A stretch of DNA of 7,716 nucleotides from positions 1 to 7,716 of the forward strand of contig JAITWC010000009.1 of assembly GCA_031285485.1 (NCBI GenBank), given 5' to 3'. This DNA comes from Alistipes sp. GTDB lineage: Bacteria > Bacteroidota > Bacteroidia > Bacteroidales > Rikenellaceae. Below the pieces are notes generated by a model. The model had not been told where the DNA came from. It made no database searches and saw only the letters and a list, made by a program, of their open reading frames with translations. Of this stretch, positions 1 to 7,125 are shown in pieces; position 1 is the stretch's first letter; each line of letters begins with the position of its first letter. A program made the position numbers and the translations under genes.

Positions 1-105
1 ATCACCCTGAACCTCGGCAACGTCCATATCTACGAGAACAACGTCGAGCGCACGAGGCAACTGCTCGATGGCGATGAAGGAGTGAGGTTCGGGTTGAACG
101 TGTGA
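1..105 (+). CDS. thyA: Probable thymidylate synthase, C-terminal end (partial)
   Basis: The window opens inside a reading frame that runs in frame 1 to a TGA at 103-105, giving the last 34 residues of a protein. The visible tail contains the stretch LNLGNVHIYENNVE, which resembles the LGDAHIYxNHxE segment near the C-terminus of thymidylate synthases, where His and Tyr contact the nucleotide sugar. The protein then ends about 20 residues later in FGLNV, so it lacks the long C-terminal tail ending in APVA(I/V) of the E. coli type; shorter thymidylate synthase forms exist in bacteria and phages. If correct, the enzyme makes dTMP from dUMP with methylenetetrahydrofolate in the cytoplasm. The call rests on one short motif. 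No promoter or start is visible because the 5' part lies outside the window. Confidence 0.55.
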   Translation: MTLNLGNVHIYENNVERTRQLLDGDEGVRFGLNV

Positions 106-138
106 CAAACCGGCCGCAAAGCAGCCACAACCAAGACG

Positions 139-177
139 CGAAACGGGCGCAACCGATAATGGTTTGCGCCCGTTTCG
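139..177 (+). terminator. Hairpin terminator after the upstream gene, possibly bidirectional
   Basis: A perfect 14-bp inverted repeat, CGAAACGGGCGCAA at 139-152 and TTGCGCCCGTTTCG at 164-177, encloses an 11-base loop. It lies 33 bases after the stop of the upstream gene. The GC core (CGGGCGC/GCGCCCG) is flanked by AAA on the left and TTT on the right, so transcripts in either direction end the core with a short U run. There is no long T tract after the stem (TTG follows), so it is a weaker intrinsic terminator than the one after atpK. It separates the upstream gene from the ATPase operon. Confidence 0.65.
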
Positions 178-228
178 TTGACCCTTTGAGGTCGATTTGA
201 GAAGTGTTACGCGTGCTGTGTGCGTGTG

Positions 229-256
229 GGAAATTTCCGATTTCGTTTTTCCGATT
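229..256. repeat. Palindrome GGAAATTTCC overlapping a TTTCCGATT direct repeat
   Basis: A perfect 10-bp palindrome, GGAAATTTCC, lies at 229-238. Its right half starts a 9-bp direct repeat, TTTCCGATT, at 234-242 and 248-256, with 5 bases between the copies and a 14-base start-to-start distance. The elements sit between the terminator hairpin and the AT-rich promoter region of the operon, so they could be a protein-binding site. No known operator is recognised. Short repeats like this also occur by chance in AT-rich DNA, so no function is assigned. Confidence 0.3.
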
Positions 257-311
257 ATATCGTGGCAAAAACGTTGCTTTGTAAATTATTTGTTATATTT
301 ATTTTGTGGGG

Positions 312-342
312 CTTGCGTTTATTAAAAAATCTTATTAATTTG
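312..342 (+). promoter_or_regulatory. Candidate Bacteroidetes-type promoter of the ATPase operon
   Basis: Bacteroidetes housekeeping promoters have a -33 TTTG and a -7 TAnnTTTG box, about 19 to 21 bases apart. Here CTTG at 312-315 is followed after 19 bases by TTAATTTG at 335-342, with one mismatch in each box. This predicts a start near 348 and a leader of about 40 bases before atpE at 390. A second, poorer candidate is TTTG at 278-281 with TTATTTTG at 299-306 (spacing 17). Both lie in a marked AT-rich block, about 282-342, between GC-rich genes. It is the only sizeable intergenic space upstream of the seven genes, so the main operon promoter should lie here. Confidence 0.4.
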
Positions 343-389
343 CGCTCCGGATTTCGCCCACAAATAACCAGACTAAAATCTATCACCAC

Positions 390-1010
390 ATGGAAAACAA
401 CAAGTTGTCCCAACTCACACAAAAACTCTACGAAGAAGGTCTGTCAAAAGGACGGGAGGAGGGCGACCGCATAGTCGCTGATGCCGCCGAAAAGGCCAAG
501 AAAATAGTAGCTGACGCCGAAGAGAAAGCCAAACGCACTGCCCGCAAAGCCGAGACCGCCGCCGCGGAGTTGAGCAAGAACACCATGACTGAGATAGCGC
601 TGGCCGGTCGCGAAGCCACCGCGAAGATCAAAGAGAGTATAGCCTCGATGGTCGTCGCACGCGCCCTAGGCGACGGTGTACACAAAGCCGCGCTCGATCC
701 GGCGTTCATAATGGAGGTACTTGTGGAGGTGGCCAAAAACTGGAACGGCGGCAGAGGCGAAAAGATCACCCTCGAAGCGCTGCTCCCTGCCGCGAAACAG
801 AAAGAGTTGGACGCCGCTTTTGCCGCATCGGCCGCCGCACTCCTTAAAGAGGGTATCGAAGTGGGCTACAGCCACGACGTGCACTCGGGTTTCAAAGTGG
901 GTGAAAAAGAGGGCGGATACTACATAGGGTTCTCCGACGAGAATTTCGAGGCGCTCCTCGGACGCTACCTCCGCGAAAAAGTTACCACCATCCTCTACGG
1001 CACGAAGTAA
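390..1010 (+). CDS. atpE: V-type ATP synthase subunit E (peripheral stalk)
   Basis: This 206-residue protein is called subunit E of the A/V-type ATPase, part of the peripheral stalk that stops the A3B3 head from turning with the rotor. Residues about 5-75 are a charged, Ala/Lys/Glu-rich helix with repeated AEEKAKK-like heptads, which fits the N-terminal coiled coil of the family. Residues about 85-206 form a mixed region containing VGYSHDVHSGFKVGEKEGGYYIGF, read here in pieces, which matches the C-terminal domain that binds the top of the head, and the protein ends with a helix (LLGRYLREKVTTILYG). Length fits the family (about 190-210). The ATG at 390 has no Shine-Dalgarno sequence, as is common in Bacteroidetes. 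It is the first gene of the operon. The partner G/H helix protein, which normally pairs with E, is not encoded here. Confidence 0.88.
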   Translation: MENNKLSQLTQKLYEEGLSKGREEGDRIVADAAEKAKKIVADAEEKAKRTARKAETAAAELSKNTMTEIALAGREATAKIKESIASMVVARALGDGVHKAALDPAFIMEVLVEVAKNWNGGRGEKITLEALLPAAKQKELDAAFAASAAALLKEGIEVGYSHDVHSGFKVGEKEGGYYIGFSDENFEALLGRYLREKVTTILYGTK

Positions 1011-1040
1011 TGTCCGGAAGAGCCAATACAGGTGGTATCT

Positions 1041-1712
1041 ATGTTCGGTAACCGTCAATACTATACTTTGGTCGCGGGCCTGCGGGAATATGCCGCCGGA
1101 GCCGCCGGTGAGAAGGGATTCTCAGCGGATGCCGTTTATGGTGAGGTGCGGCGTGAGTTGTCGCGGGCGAATCGCCGGGCCGCGGGACTGCTTTGGTCGC
1201 TGATGAACATCTATGGTCTGGGCCGCGAACGCATCGAGGAGCTTTACTCTCTTTGTGACGCGTCGCCGTGCGACTGGCTGCGCGACTGGGCCGTTTTTGA
1301 CCGCAATCTGAGAAACGTGATCGCCGCCCATACTGCCCGCACCAAGGGTCGCGCCGTGGCGGATTCGCTGCTCACGATCGAGGGCGACAAGGTGGCCGTG
1401 GCACTCGACAAAAGCTCGGCAGCTGACTTCAATCTGCGGGGTGAACTCGACTACATGGACAGGCTGCTCACGGCGTTGAGCGACGCGGCCAACATCATGG
1501 AAAAGGAGCGAGCTATCGACAACATCCGTTGGGAGAAAGCCGACTCGCTGGCAGAGGGAGATACCTTTGGGGCGTCGGCGATCCTAGCCTACCTTGTGAA
1601 GGTGGCCATCATAGGACGTTGGGTCGCACTCGACCCGCAGACCGGACGCGAGATGTACGAGCGACTAGTTAGGAGCATGTCGGACGAAAAGGTAGAATCG
1701 AAAAAAATCTGA
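1041..1712 (+). CDS. DUF2764-like V-type ATPase operon protein, possible subunit C equivalent
   Basis: This 223-residue, mostly helical protein has no signal peptide or membrane segment. It resembles the DUF2764 family by position and by its N-terminus (QYYTLVAGLREY) and a C-terminal helix with GRWxxLDxxxGRExYxxL near residues 190-212. DUF2764 genes lie between atpE and atpA in the ATPase operons of Bacteroidetes, spirochaetes and Chlamydia, which also lack clear subunits C and F. In ordinary A/V-ATPase operons (E-C-F-A-B-D) that slot holds C and F. Segments such as FDRNLRNVIAAH (residues about 90-101) recall the helical repeats of subunit C, which joins the rotor shaft to the membrane ring, but this is inference. 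The ATG at 1041 is preferred because AGGTGG lies at 1030-1035; an in-frame GTG at 1032 would add three residues. The gene ends 8 bases before atpA. Confidence 0.75.
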   Translation: MFGNRQYYTLVAGLREYAAGAAGEKGFSADAVYGEVRRELSRANRRAAGLLWSLMNIYGLGRERIEELYSLCDASPCDWLRDWAVFDRNLRNVIAAHTARTKGRAVADSLLTIEGDKVAVALDKSSAADFNLRGELDYMDRLLTALSDAANIMEKERAIDNIRWEKADSLAEGDTFGASAILAYLVKVAIIGRWVALDPQTGREMYERLVRSMSDEKVESKKI

Positions 1713-1720
1713 AAAAAGAT

Positions 1721-3463
1721 ATGGCAACAACAGGAAAAGTTTCGGGAATAGTCGCCAACATGGTGGTGGTGAAGACCGATGGGGCGGTGTCCCAAAACGA
1801 GATATGTCATGTGGATGCCGGAGGAGGCATTAAACTCATGGCGGAGGTTATCAAGGTGATCGGCGACGAAGTCTACATTCAGGTCTTCGACTCGACGCGC
1901 GGACTTGCCGCCGGAGCACGAGTCGAGTTCGCGGGGCACATGTTGGAGGTGACGCTTGCGCCGGGGATGTTGTCGAAAAGTTACGACGGCCTTCAGAACG
2001 ACCTCGAAAAGATGAGCGGGGTATTCATCGAGCGCGGCTCGACGACCGATTCGATAGATTTCGACACGAAGTGGGAGTTCACTCCGTTGGCTAAGGCGGG
2101 CGATCGCGTCGTGGCGGGGAGTTGGCTGGGCGAGGTGCCCGAGATCAACATCACCCATCGCATCATGGTACCCTTCGCACTGAAGGGGAACTACACCGTG
2201 AAGAGTGTTGTGGCTAAGGGCTCATACAAGGTGACCGACACGATATCTACCGTGACCGATACTCAAGGCATCGAGCACAACGTCACTATGGTGCAGAAGT
2301 GGCCGGTGAAAAAAGCCGTGAAAGCCTACACCTCGAAACCGCGCCCGAGCAAGGTCATGGAGACGGGAGTCCGCGCCATCGACACCTTCAACCCCCTCAC
2401 CGAGGGAGGCACGGGTTTCATCCCCGGGCCATTCGGGGCGGGCAAGACGGTGTTGCAGCACGCGATCTCGAAACAGGCCGACGCCGACATCATCATGGTA
2501 GTGGCGTGCGGCGAGCGTGCGAACGAGGTGGTGGAAATTTTCGCCGAATTCCCGCACCTTGTGGACCCACATACGGGCCACAAGCTGATGGAGCGCACCA
2601 TTATTATATGCAACACATCGAACATGCCCGTCGCTGCGCGCGAAGCGAGCGTTTACACTGGGATGGCCATCAGCGAATATTACAGAGCGATGGGTCTGAA
2701 GGTGTTGGTGCTGGCCGACTCCACTTCACGGTGGGCGCAAGCTCTGAGGGAGATGTCAAATCGCCTTGAGGAACTTCCCGGACAGGATGCGTTCCCGATG
2801 GACTTGTCGGCGATCATCTCTAACTTCTACTCACGGGCGGGGTTGGTCTATCTTCCCAATGGCGAGACCGGATCGGTGACTTTTCTCGGAACGGTGTCAC
2901 CCGCGGGCGGTAACCTAAAGGAGCCAGTGACCGAATCCACGAAGAAGGCGGCGAGGTGTTTTTACGCGCTGTCGCAGGCCCGCGCCGACTCCAAGCGTTA
3001 TCCAGCGATCGACCCTTTGGACAGTTACTCGAAGTATCTGGAGTATCCCGAGGTGCAGGAGTACCTCGAACGTACCGTCGAACCAGGCTGGGTGGGCAAG
3101 GTGATGAGGGGCAAGACGCTCGTGCAGCGCGGAAAAGAGGCCGCCGAGCAGATTAACATTTTGGGCGACGACGGTGTACCGGTAGAATACCACGAGAGAT
3201 TCTGGAAGTCGGAATTGCTCGACGCCGTGATCCTGCAACAGGACGCCTTCGACTCGACCGACGCCTACACGAGTTTCGAGCGGCAGAAATACATGTACAA
3301 CATGGTGCTCGACATCTGCGGCCGCAGTTTCACGTTCGACGACTTCGAGGCGTGTTCGGTATTCTTTAAGGGGCTGATTAACGACTTCAAACAGATGAAT
3401 TACACCGCTTTCGAGAGCGACGCATTCCACAACTACCGCAAACAGATCGAGAATAAGCTATGA
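1721..3463 (+). CDS. atpA: V-type ATP synthase catalytic subunit A
   Basis: This 580-residue protein is the catalytic subunit of the A3B3 head, which hydrolyses or makes ATP on the cytoplasmic side. The length matches bacterial A subunits (about 578-593). Residues 1-75 are the N-terminal beta barrel, and about 110-190 is the extra 'non-homologous' region found in A but not B or F-type beta. The P-loop is GPFGAGKT at 236-243 (Lys242, Thr243). The catalytic Glu is Glu265 in CGERANEVVE; most A subunits have GERGNEM here, so Ala replaces Gly. Walker B and the next motif are VLVLADSTSRWA, with Asp333. TSNMPVAAREASVYTG, just upstream, is also typical of the family. All key residues are present, so the enzyme should be active. 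The ATG at 1721 follows an A-rich stretch (GAAAAAAGAT). The stop codon overlaps the atpB start in ATGA, which suggests coupled translation of these partner subunits. Confidence 0.97.
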   Translation: MATTGKVSGIVANMVVVKTDGAVSQNEICHVDAGGGIKLMAEVIKVIGDEVYIQVFDSTRGLAAGARVEFAGHMLEVTLAPGMLSKSYDGLQNDLEKMSGVFIERGSTTDSIDFDTKWEFTPLAKAGDRVVAGSWLGEVPEINITHRIMVPFALKGNYTVKSVVAKGSYKVTDTISTVTDTQGIEHNVTMVQKWPVKKAVKAYTSKPRPSKVMETGVRAIDTFNPLTEGGTGFIPGPFGAGKTVLQHAISKQADADIIMVVACGERANEVVEIFAEFPHLVDPHTGHKLMERTIIICNTSNMPVAAREASVYTGMAISEYYRAMGLKVLVLADSTSRWAQALREMSNRLEELPGQDAFPMDLSAIISNFYSRAGLVYLPNGETGSVTFLGTVSPAGGNLKEPVTESTKKAARCFYALSQARADSKRYPAIDPLDSYSKYLEYPEVQEYLERTVEPGWVGKVMRGKTLVQRGKEAAEQINILGDDGVPVEYHERFWKSELLDAVILQQDAFDSTDAYTSFERQKYMYNMVLDICGRSFTFDDFEACSVFFKGLINDFKQMNYTAFESDAFHNYRKQIENKL

Positions 3464-4782
3464 CGACGACAGCATTTCAGAGGGTCTACACCCGAATAGA
3501 GAATATTACAAAGGCTACCGTCACGTTGAGAGCGGATGGTGTGGGCAACGACGAACTCGCAACCGTCGGGGGACGTTTGGCACAGGTGGTTAAGATTGCC
3601 GGCGACGAGGTGACGCTCCAGGTGTTCGCCGGAACCGAGGGCATCGCCACGGACGACGAAGTGGTGTTCCACGGTGAACCACCCGTGTTGAGGGTTGGCG
3701 ACGCGCTGGCGGGCCGATTCTTCAACGCCTACGGTCTTCCGATCGAGGGAGGCGAGCAACCCGAGGGCGATCCGCGCCAGATCGGCGGCCCGACGGTGAA
3801 CCCGTTTCGCCGTTTGCAGCCGAGTGAGCTTATCGCGACTGGCATTGCGGGGATCGACCTCAACAATACGATCGTGACGGGGCAGAAGATTCCTTTCTTC
3901 GCCGACCCCGACCAGCCCTACAACCAAGTAATGGCAACGGTGGCCCTCCGCGCGAAGGCCGACAAGATCATTCTCGGAGGGATGGGCCTCACCAACGACG
4001 ACTACCTTTACTTTAAGAACGTGTTCGAGAACGCTGGTGCGCTAGACCGCATAGTGAGCTTCGTCAACACAACCGAAGCCCCCCCCGTGGAACGACTGCT
4101 GGTGCCCGACATGGCGCTCACAGCCGCCGAATACTTCGCCGTCGACAAGGGGCAGAAGGTGCTAGTGCTGCTTACCGACATGACGCTTTACGCCGACGCG
4201 CTGGCGATCGTGTCGAATCGCATGGATCAGATTCCATCGAAGGATTCAATGCCGGGGTCTTTATACTCCGACCTGTCGAAGATATACGAGAAGGCGGTGC
4301 AGCTACCCAACGGCGGGTCGATCACCATCATCGCCGTGACGACGCTCTCGGGTGGCGACATCACCCACGCAATCCCCGACAACACGGGCTATATCACAGA
4401 GGGACAGTTATTCCTGCGCGGCGACAGCGACACGGGCAAGGTTATCGTCGACCCCTTCCGCAGCCTCTCGCGACTCAAACAGCTTGTGATCGGCAAGGAG
4501 ACTCGCGAAGACCATCCGCAGGTTATGAACGCCGCGGTTCGACTCTACGCCGACGCCGCAGGCGCAAAAACCAAGTTGGAGAACGGTTTCGACCTCTCCG
4601 ACTACGACGAAAGGGCGCTGTCGTTTGCAAAAGATTACTCTGAACACCTGCTCGCCATAGATGTCAACATCACCATCGACGAGATGCTCGACACGGCATG
4701 GAGACTCTTCGCAAAATACTTCTCGCCCGCCGAAACAGCGATCAAACAGGAACTCATCGACAAATACTGGCCCAAAGCATAA
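3460..4782 (+). CDS. atpB: V-type ATP synthase subunit B (non-catalytic)
   Basis: This 440-residue protein is subunit B, which alternates with A in the head and completes the catalytic site at the A/B interface. The place of the P-loop is taken by FADPDQPYN (about 147-155), with no GxxxxGK(T/S), as expected for a B subunit that does not hydrolyse ATP. Preceding it is TGIAGIDLNNTIVTGQK, a family signature. LSGGDITHAIPDNTGYITEGQ is the other strong family signature. Arg338 in SLSRLKQ aligns with the arginine finger of E. hirae NtpB (Arg350) that reaches into the A active site. The length is slightly below the usual 450-470. The start ATG at 3460 overlaps the atpA stop by four bases (ATGA), and 10 bases separate it from atpD. 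Confidence 0.96.
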   Translation: MTTTAFQRVYTRIENITKATVTLRADGVGNDELATVGGRLAQVVKIAGDEVTLQVFAGTEGIATDDEVVFHGEPPVLRVGDALAGRFFNAYGLPIEGGEQPEGDPRQIGGPTVNPFRRLQPSELIATGIAGIDLNNTIVTGQKIPFFADPDQPYNQVMATVALRAKADKIILGGMGLTNDDYLYFKNVFENAGALDRIVSFVNTTEAPPVERLLVPDMALTAAEYFAVDKGQKVLVLLTDMTLYADALAIVSNRMDQIPSKDSMPGSLYSDLSKIYEKAVQLPNGGSITIIAVTTLSGGDITHAIPDNTGYITEGQLFLRGDSDTGKVIVDPFRSLSRLKQLVIGKETREDHPQVMNAAVRLYADAAGAKTKLENGFDLSDYDERALSFAKDYSEHLLAIDVNITIDEMLDTAWRLFAKYFSPAETAIKQELIDKYWPKA

Positions 4783-4792
4783 AACGGGAGCA

Positions 4793-5401
4793 ATGGCGAT
4801 CAAGTTTCAATACAACAAAACGGCACTGGGCGATCTATACAAGCAGTTGAAGGTGAGGCGGCGCGCGCTGCCAACCATCAAGAGCAAGGAGAGCGCGCTG
4901 AGGATGGAGGTGAAACGGGCGAAGAACATCGCAGGAAAGTTCCGCACGCAACTCAACGAACTGACCGCGCGCCACGACTACATGATGGCGATGTGGGGCG
5001 AGTTCGACCCCGAGCTCGTGAGAATCGACTATGTGAGGCTCGCTGAAGGAAAAGTGGCCGGGGTAAGAGTGCCCATCCTCGAGGGGATAGACTTCTCGGA
5101 GAAAGAGTACGACCTGTTCTCTAGTCCCGCGTGGACGGCCGACGGTGTGGAACTCGTCAAGAAGATCGGCGGACTGATGGTCGAAAGTGAGGTGTGCATG
5201 CGCCGCAGCGAACTGCTCGACCGTGCGCGTAAGAAGACCACCCAAAAAGTGAACCTCTACGAAAAGGTGCAGATACCCGGTTACGAAGAGGCTATACTTA
5301 AGATCAAACGGTTCCTTGAAGACGAGGAAAATCTCTCGAAGAGTTCGCAAAAAATAGTAAAACAACGCCACAAGGCGCAAGAGAGGAGGGCCGTGGTATG
5401 A
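4793..5401 (+). CDS. atpD: V-type ATP synthase subunit D (central rotor shaft)
   Basis: This 202-residue protein is called subunit D, the long antiparallel coiled coil that turns inside the A3B3 head. Residues about 8-70 form a basic N-terminal helix (LYKQLKVRRRALPTIKSKES, then KRAKNIAGKF). About 75-135 is the middle part that projects from the shaft, and about 138-200 is a C-terminal helix containing KVNLYEKVQIP (152-162), typical of the D family, and a charged end. The length fits the usual 200-215. The reading frame is open upstream to 4661 inside atpB, but the ATG at 4793 is chosen because it begins MAIKFQYNKTAL, fits the family length, follows the atpB stop by 10 bases and has GGGAG just upstream. 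Its stop overlaps the atpI start in ATGA. In other systems D works with subunit F, which is not found here. Confidence 0.92.
   Translation: MAIKFQYNKTALGDLYKQLKVRRRALPTIKSKESALRMEVKRAKNIAGKFRTQLNELTARHDYMMAMWGEFDPELVRIDYVRLAEGKVAGVRVPILEGIDFSEKEYDLFSSPAWTADGVELVKKIGGLMVESEVCMRRSELLDRARKKTTQKVNLYEKVQIPGYEEAILKIKRFLEDEENLSKSSQKIVKQRHKAQERRAVV
5383..5390 (+). promoter_or_regulatory. Strong Shine-Dalgarno site for atpI
   Basis: GAGGAGGG, an almost perfect anti-16S match, lies 7 bases before the ATG at 5398. It supports that start over the in-frame ATG at 5410. It is unusual here: atpE, atpA and atpK have no such site and show A-rich or neutral sequence before the start, as is usual for Bacteroidetes, whose ribosomes make little use of Shine-Dalgarno pairing. 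Confidence 0.55.
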
Positions 5402-7119
5402 TCGTAAAGATGACAAAATACACTCTGGTGGTTTTGGCCGCAGAGAAGGAGGGTTTTCTGGAGCGGTTGCAGGAGTTGGGGCTGGTCGATGTGACGAGCA
5501 TCGGTTGGGAACCCTCGGAGGAGGAACGAACCCTGATGACGCTGGCCGAGAAGCATCGCGAAGCGGTGGAATGTCTGCGTGAAATAACCGGGGATGTCGG
5601 GGCTGCGACCGGAGCCGCGGGAGTCGAAAAGGTAAGACCGTTCTCCACCGGAACCGAGGCATTCGAAAAATACGAGGCCGCGTGGCGTGAGATTGTCGTC
5701 ATCGAGGCTGAGATCGCACGTTACCGCAAACTGCTCGACGAGGCGGCGCCGCTGGGCGAGATTGACACCGCAATGATCCGCGACCTGGAGCGACACGGAG
5801 TCAGCGTGGAATCCCTGTTGGAGGAGACTGGGTTCGACACCTCGCAGAATATAAATATTCCCGCCGAAAGCCCCGCCGAGATGCGGGCGCACATAGCCTC
5901 GCTTGAGGACGAACGCCGCGGCTGGGACAAAGTGGTGGCAAGAGCCGCCGCAACTGTCGACTCCATCGAGACCGAGGGTGCGAAACTCAAAGACCAACTC
6001 CACCTTAGCCGCTCGAAACGTAGTGGCGCCGAGGCCGCCGAAGGATCGCTTGTGGTGATGGAGGCGTGGGCGAGAGAAAAGCAGGCCCCCGAGGTCGACG
6101 CGATGCTCGAAACCCACCCCGCCGTCTACTTTATAAAGGAGCGTCCGACGCCCAACGACGAAACGCCGGTGGAACTGCACAACAGCAGGATAGTGAGGCC
6201 GTTTGAGTTCATCGCCGAGATGTATGCCATGCCGCGCTACGGCACCATGGACCTGACGCGGTGGTTTGCACCGTTCTACATGTTGTTCTTCGCGTTCTGC
6301 CTGGCCGACGCCGGATATGGATTGTTGCTGTTCGCTGGCGGTCTGTTCGTGGTTCTCAAAGGCACCGGAGCGATGAAGGCGATCGGCAAACTGAGCATGT
6401 GGTGCGGCGGCGCGTCGGTAGTTTTCGGATTTCTGGCAGGTTCGCTGTTCGGCGTCAATATGAAGGAGTGGGGATTTATGGCCGGTGCGCCGTTCTTCCC
6501 CGACGACGACATGTTCCTGTTCGGCGCCGCCATTGGGCTGGGGGTGTTGCAGATATTGTTCGGCATGGTGCTGAAGGTGGTCACCACCGCGCGCGCGTTC
6601 GGGATCAAATATGCCCTGTCGACCGTCGGGTGGTTCGTGACCCTCTTGGCCGGCGGTGCACTGCTAGCACAAAATATGATGGGAATGCTCGCGGGGGTGC
6701 CGGCTGTGGTTATTTACTCGGCGATCGGTGTGGGTGCGTTCATGATGCTGTTCCTGAACAATCCCGACAAGAATCCTCTCGTCAATTTCGGCGGCGGGCT
6801 GTGGAACCTCTACAACGACTTGACGGGTTTCTTGAGCGACGCGCTGTCCTACATCCGGTTGTTCGCGATCGGCTTGTCGGGCGGGGCACTCGCAACGGTG
6901 TTCAACGACCTGGCTTTCGGTATGAGCCCCGACATTCCGGTGGCGGGACAAATCGTTACGCTTATAATACTGCTCGTCGGGCACGGGCTGAACCTGTTCA
7001 TGTCGACCCTTTCGTCGATGGTGCATCCGCTTCGTCTTACTTTTGTTGAATTTTACAAGAACGCGGGTTTCGACGCCTCGCAACGAATTTTCGAACCATT
7101 AAAAAAATCAACTAAATAA
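5398..7119 (+). CDS. atpI: V-type ATP synthase subunit I (membrane stator, ion channel)
   Basis: This 573-residue protein is subunit I (the a subunit of the V-ATPase), which carries the two ion half-channels next to the rotor ring. Residues 1 to about 285 are a soluble, charged, partly coiled-coil stator domain. The rest is a membrane domain with about seven or eight helices: near 289-322, 332-352, 372-396, 406-424, 436-456, 478-502 and 514-548. The family motif ADAGYG is at 303-308. The essential channel Arg is Arg487 in SYIRLFAIGL, and a second conserved Arg is Arg546 in VHPLRL after GHGLNL. Both arginines are present, so ion transport should work. The length is a little below the common 600-660, mainly from a shorter soluble domain. 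The start overlaps the atpD stop in ATGA and has a strong GAGGAGGG site. AtpK follows after 6 bases. Confidence 0.95.
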   Translation: MIVKMTKYTLVVLAAEKEGFLERLQELGLVDVTSIGWEPSEEERTLMTLAEKHREAVECLREITGDVGAATGAAGVEKVRPFSTGTEAFEKYEAAWREIVVIEAEIARYRKLLDEAAPLGEIDTAMIRDLERHGVSVESLLEETGFDTSQNINIPAESPAEMRAHIASLEDERRGWDKVVARAAATVDSIETEGAKLKDQLHLSRSKRSGAEAAEGSLVVMEAWAREKQAPEVDAMLETHPAVYFIKERPTPNDETPVELHNSRIVRPFEFIAEMYAMPRYGTMDLTRWFAPFYMLFFAFCLADAGYGLLLFAGGLFVVLKGTGAMKAIGKLSMWCGGASVVFGFLAGSLFGVNMKEWGFMAGAPFFPDDDMFLFGAAIGLGVLQILFGMVLKVVTTARAFGIKYALSTVGWFVTLLAGGALLAQNMMGMLAGVPAVVIYSAIGVGAFMMLFLNNPDKNPLVNFGGGLWNLYNDLTGFLSDALSYIRLFAIGLSGGALATVFNDLAFGMSPDIPVAGQIVTLIILLVGHGLNLFMSTLSSMVHPLRLTFVEFYKNAGFDASQRIFEPLKKSTK

Positions 7120-7125
7120 AAAACT

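Noticed and set aside
147..172. CRISPR repeat or attachment site at the 14-bp inverted repeat
   Set aside because: There is only one copy, with no spacers or second copy at the other end of the operon; a terminator explains it.
2..268. 88-residue - strand frame over the upstream intergenic region
   Set aside because: It crosses the terminator hairpin and the end of the upstream gene, and its composition is not protein-like.
220..474. 84-residue + strand frame overlapping the start of atpE
   Set aside because: It runs through the AT-rich promoter region and out of frame into atpE, with no recognisable features.
1032..1040. GTG start at 1032 for the DUF2764-like gene
   Set aside because: ATG at 1041 has a purine-rich AGGTGG at suitable spacing and gives a family-like N-terminus; the GTG lies within that site.
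4661..4792. Upstream extension of atpD into atpB
   Set aside because: The added residues are Ser/Thr/Arg-rich out-of-frame atpB sequence; the ATG at 4793 gives the normal family length and N-terminus.
4835..5662. 275-residue - strand frame opposite atpD/atpI
   Set aside because: It is rich in Pro, Arg and His, lacks a family signature and covers two well-supported genes.
5281..6180. 299-residue open frame on the - strand opposite atpD/atpI
   Set aside because: It lies opposite strongly supported atpD and atpI, has no recognisable motif, and is rich in Arg, His, Leu and Val as expected for a mirror frame of GC-rich genes.
6261..7049. 262-residue + strand frame inside atpI
   Set aside because: It is out of frame with the membrane domain of AtpI, very Arg-rich and without family features, so it is a shadow.
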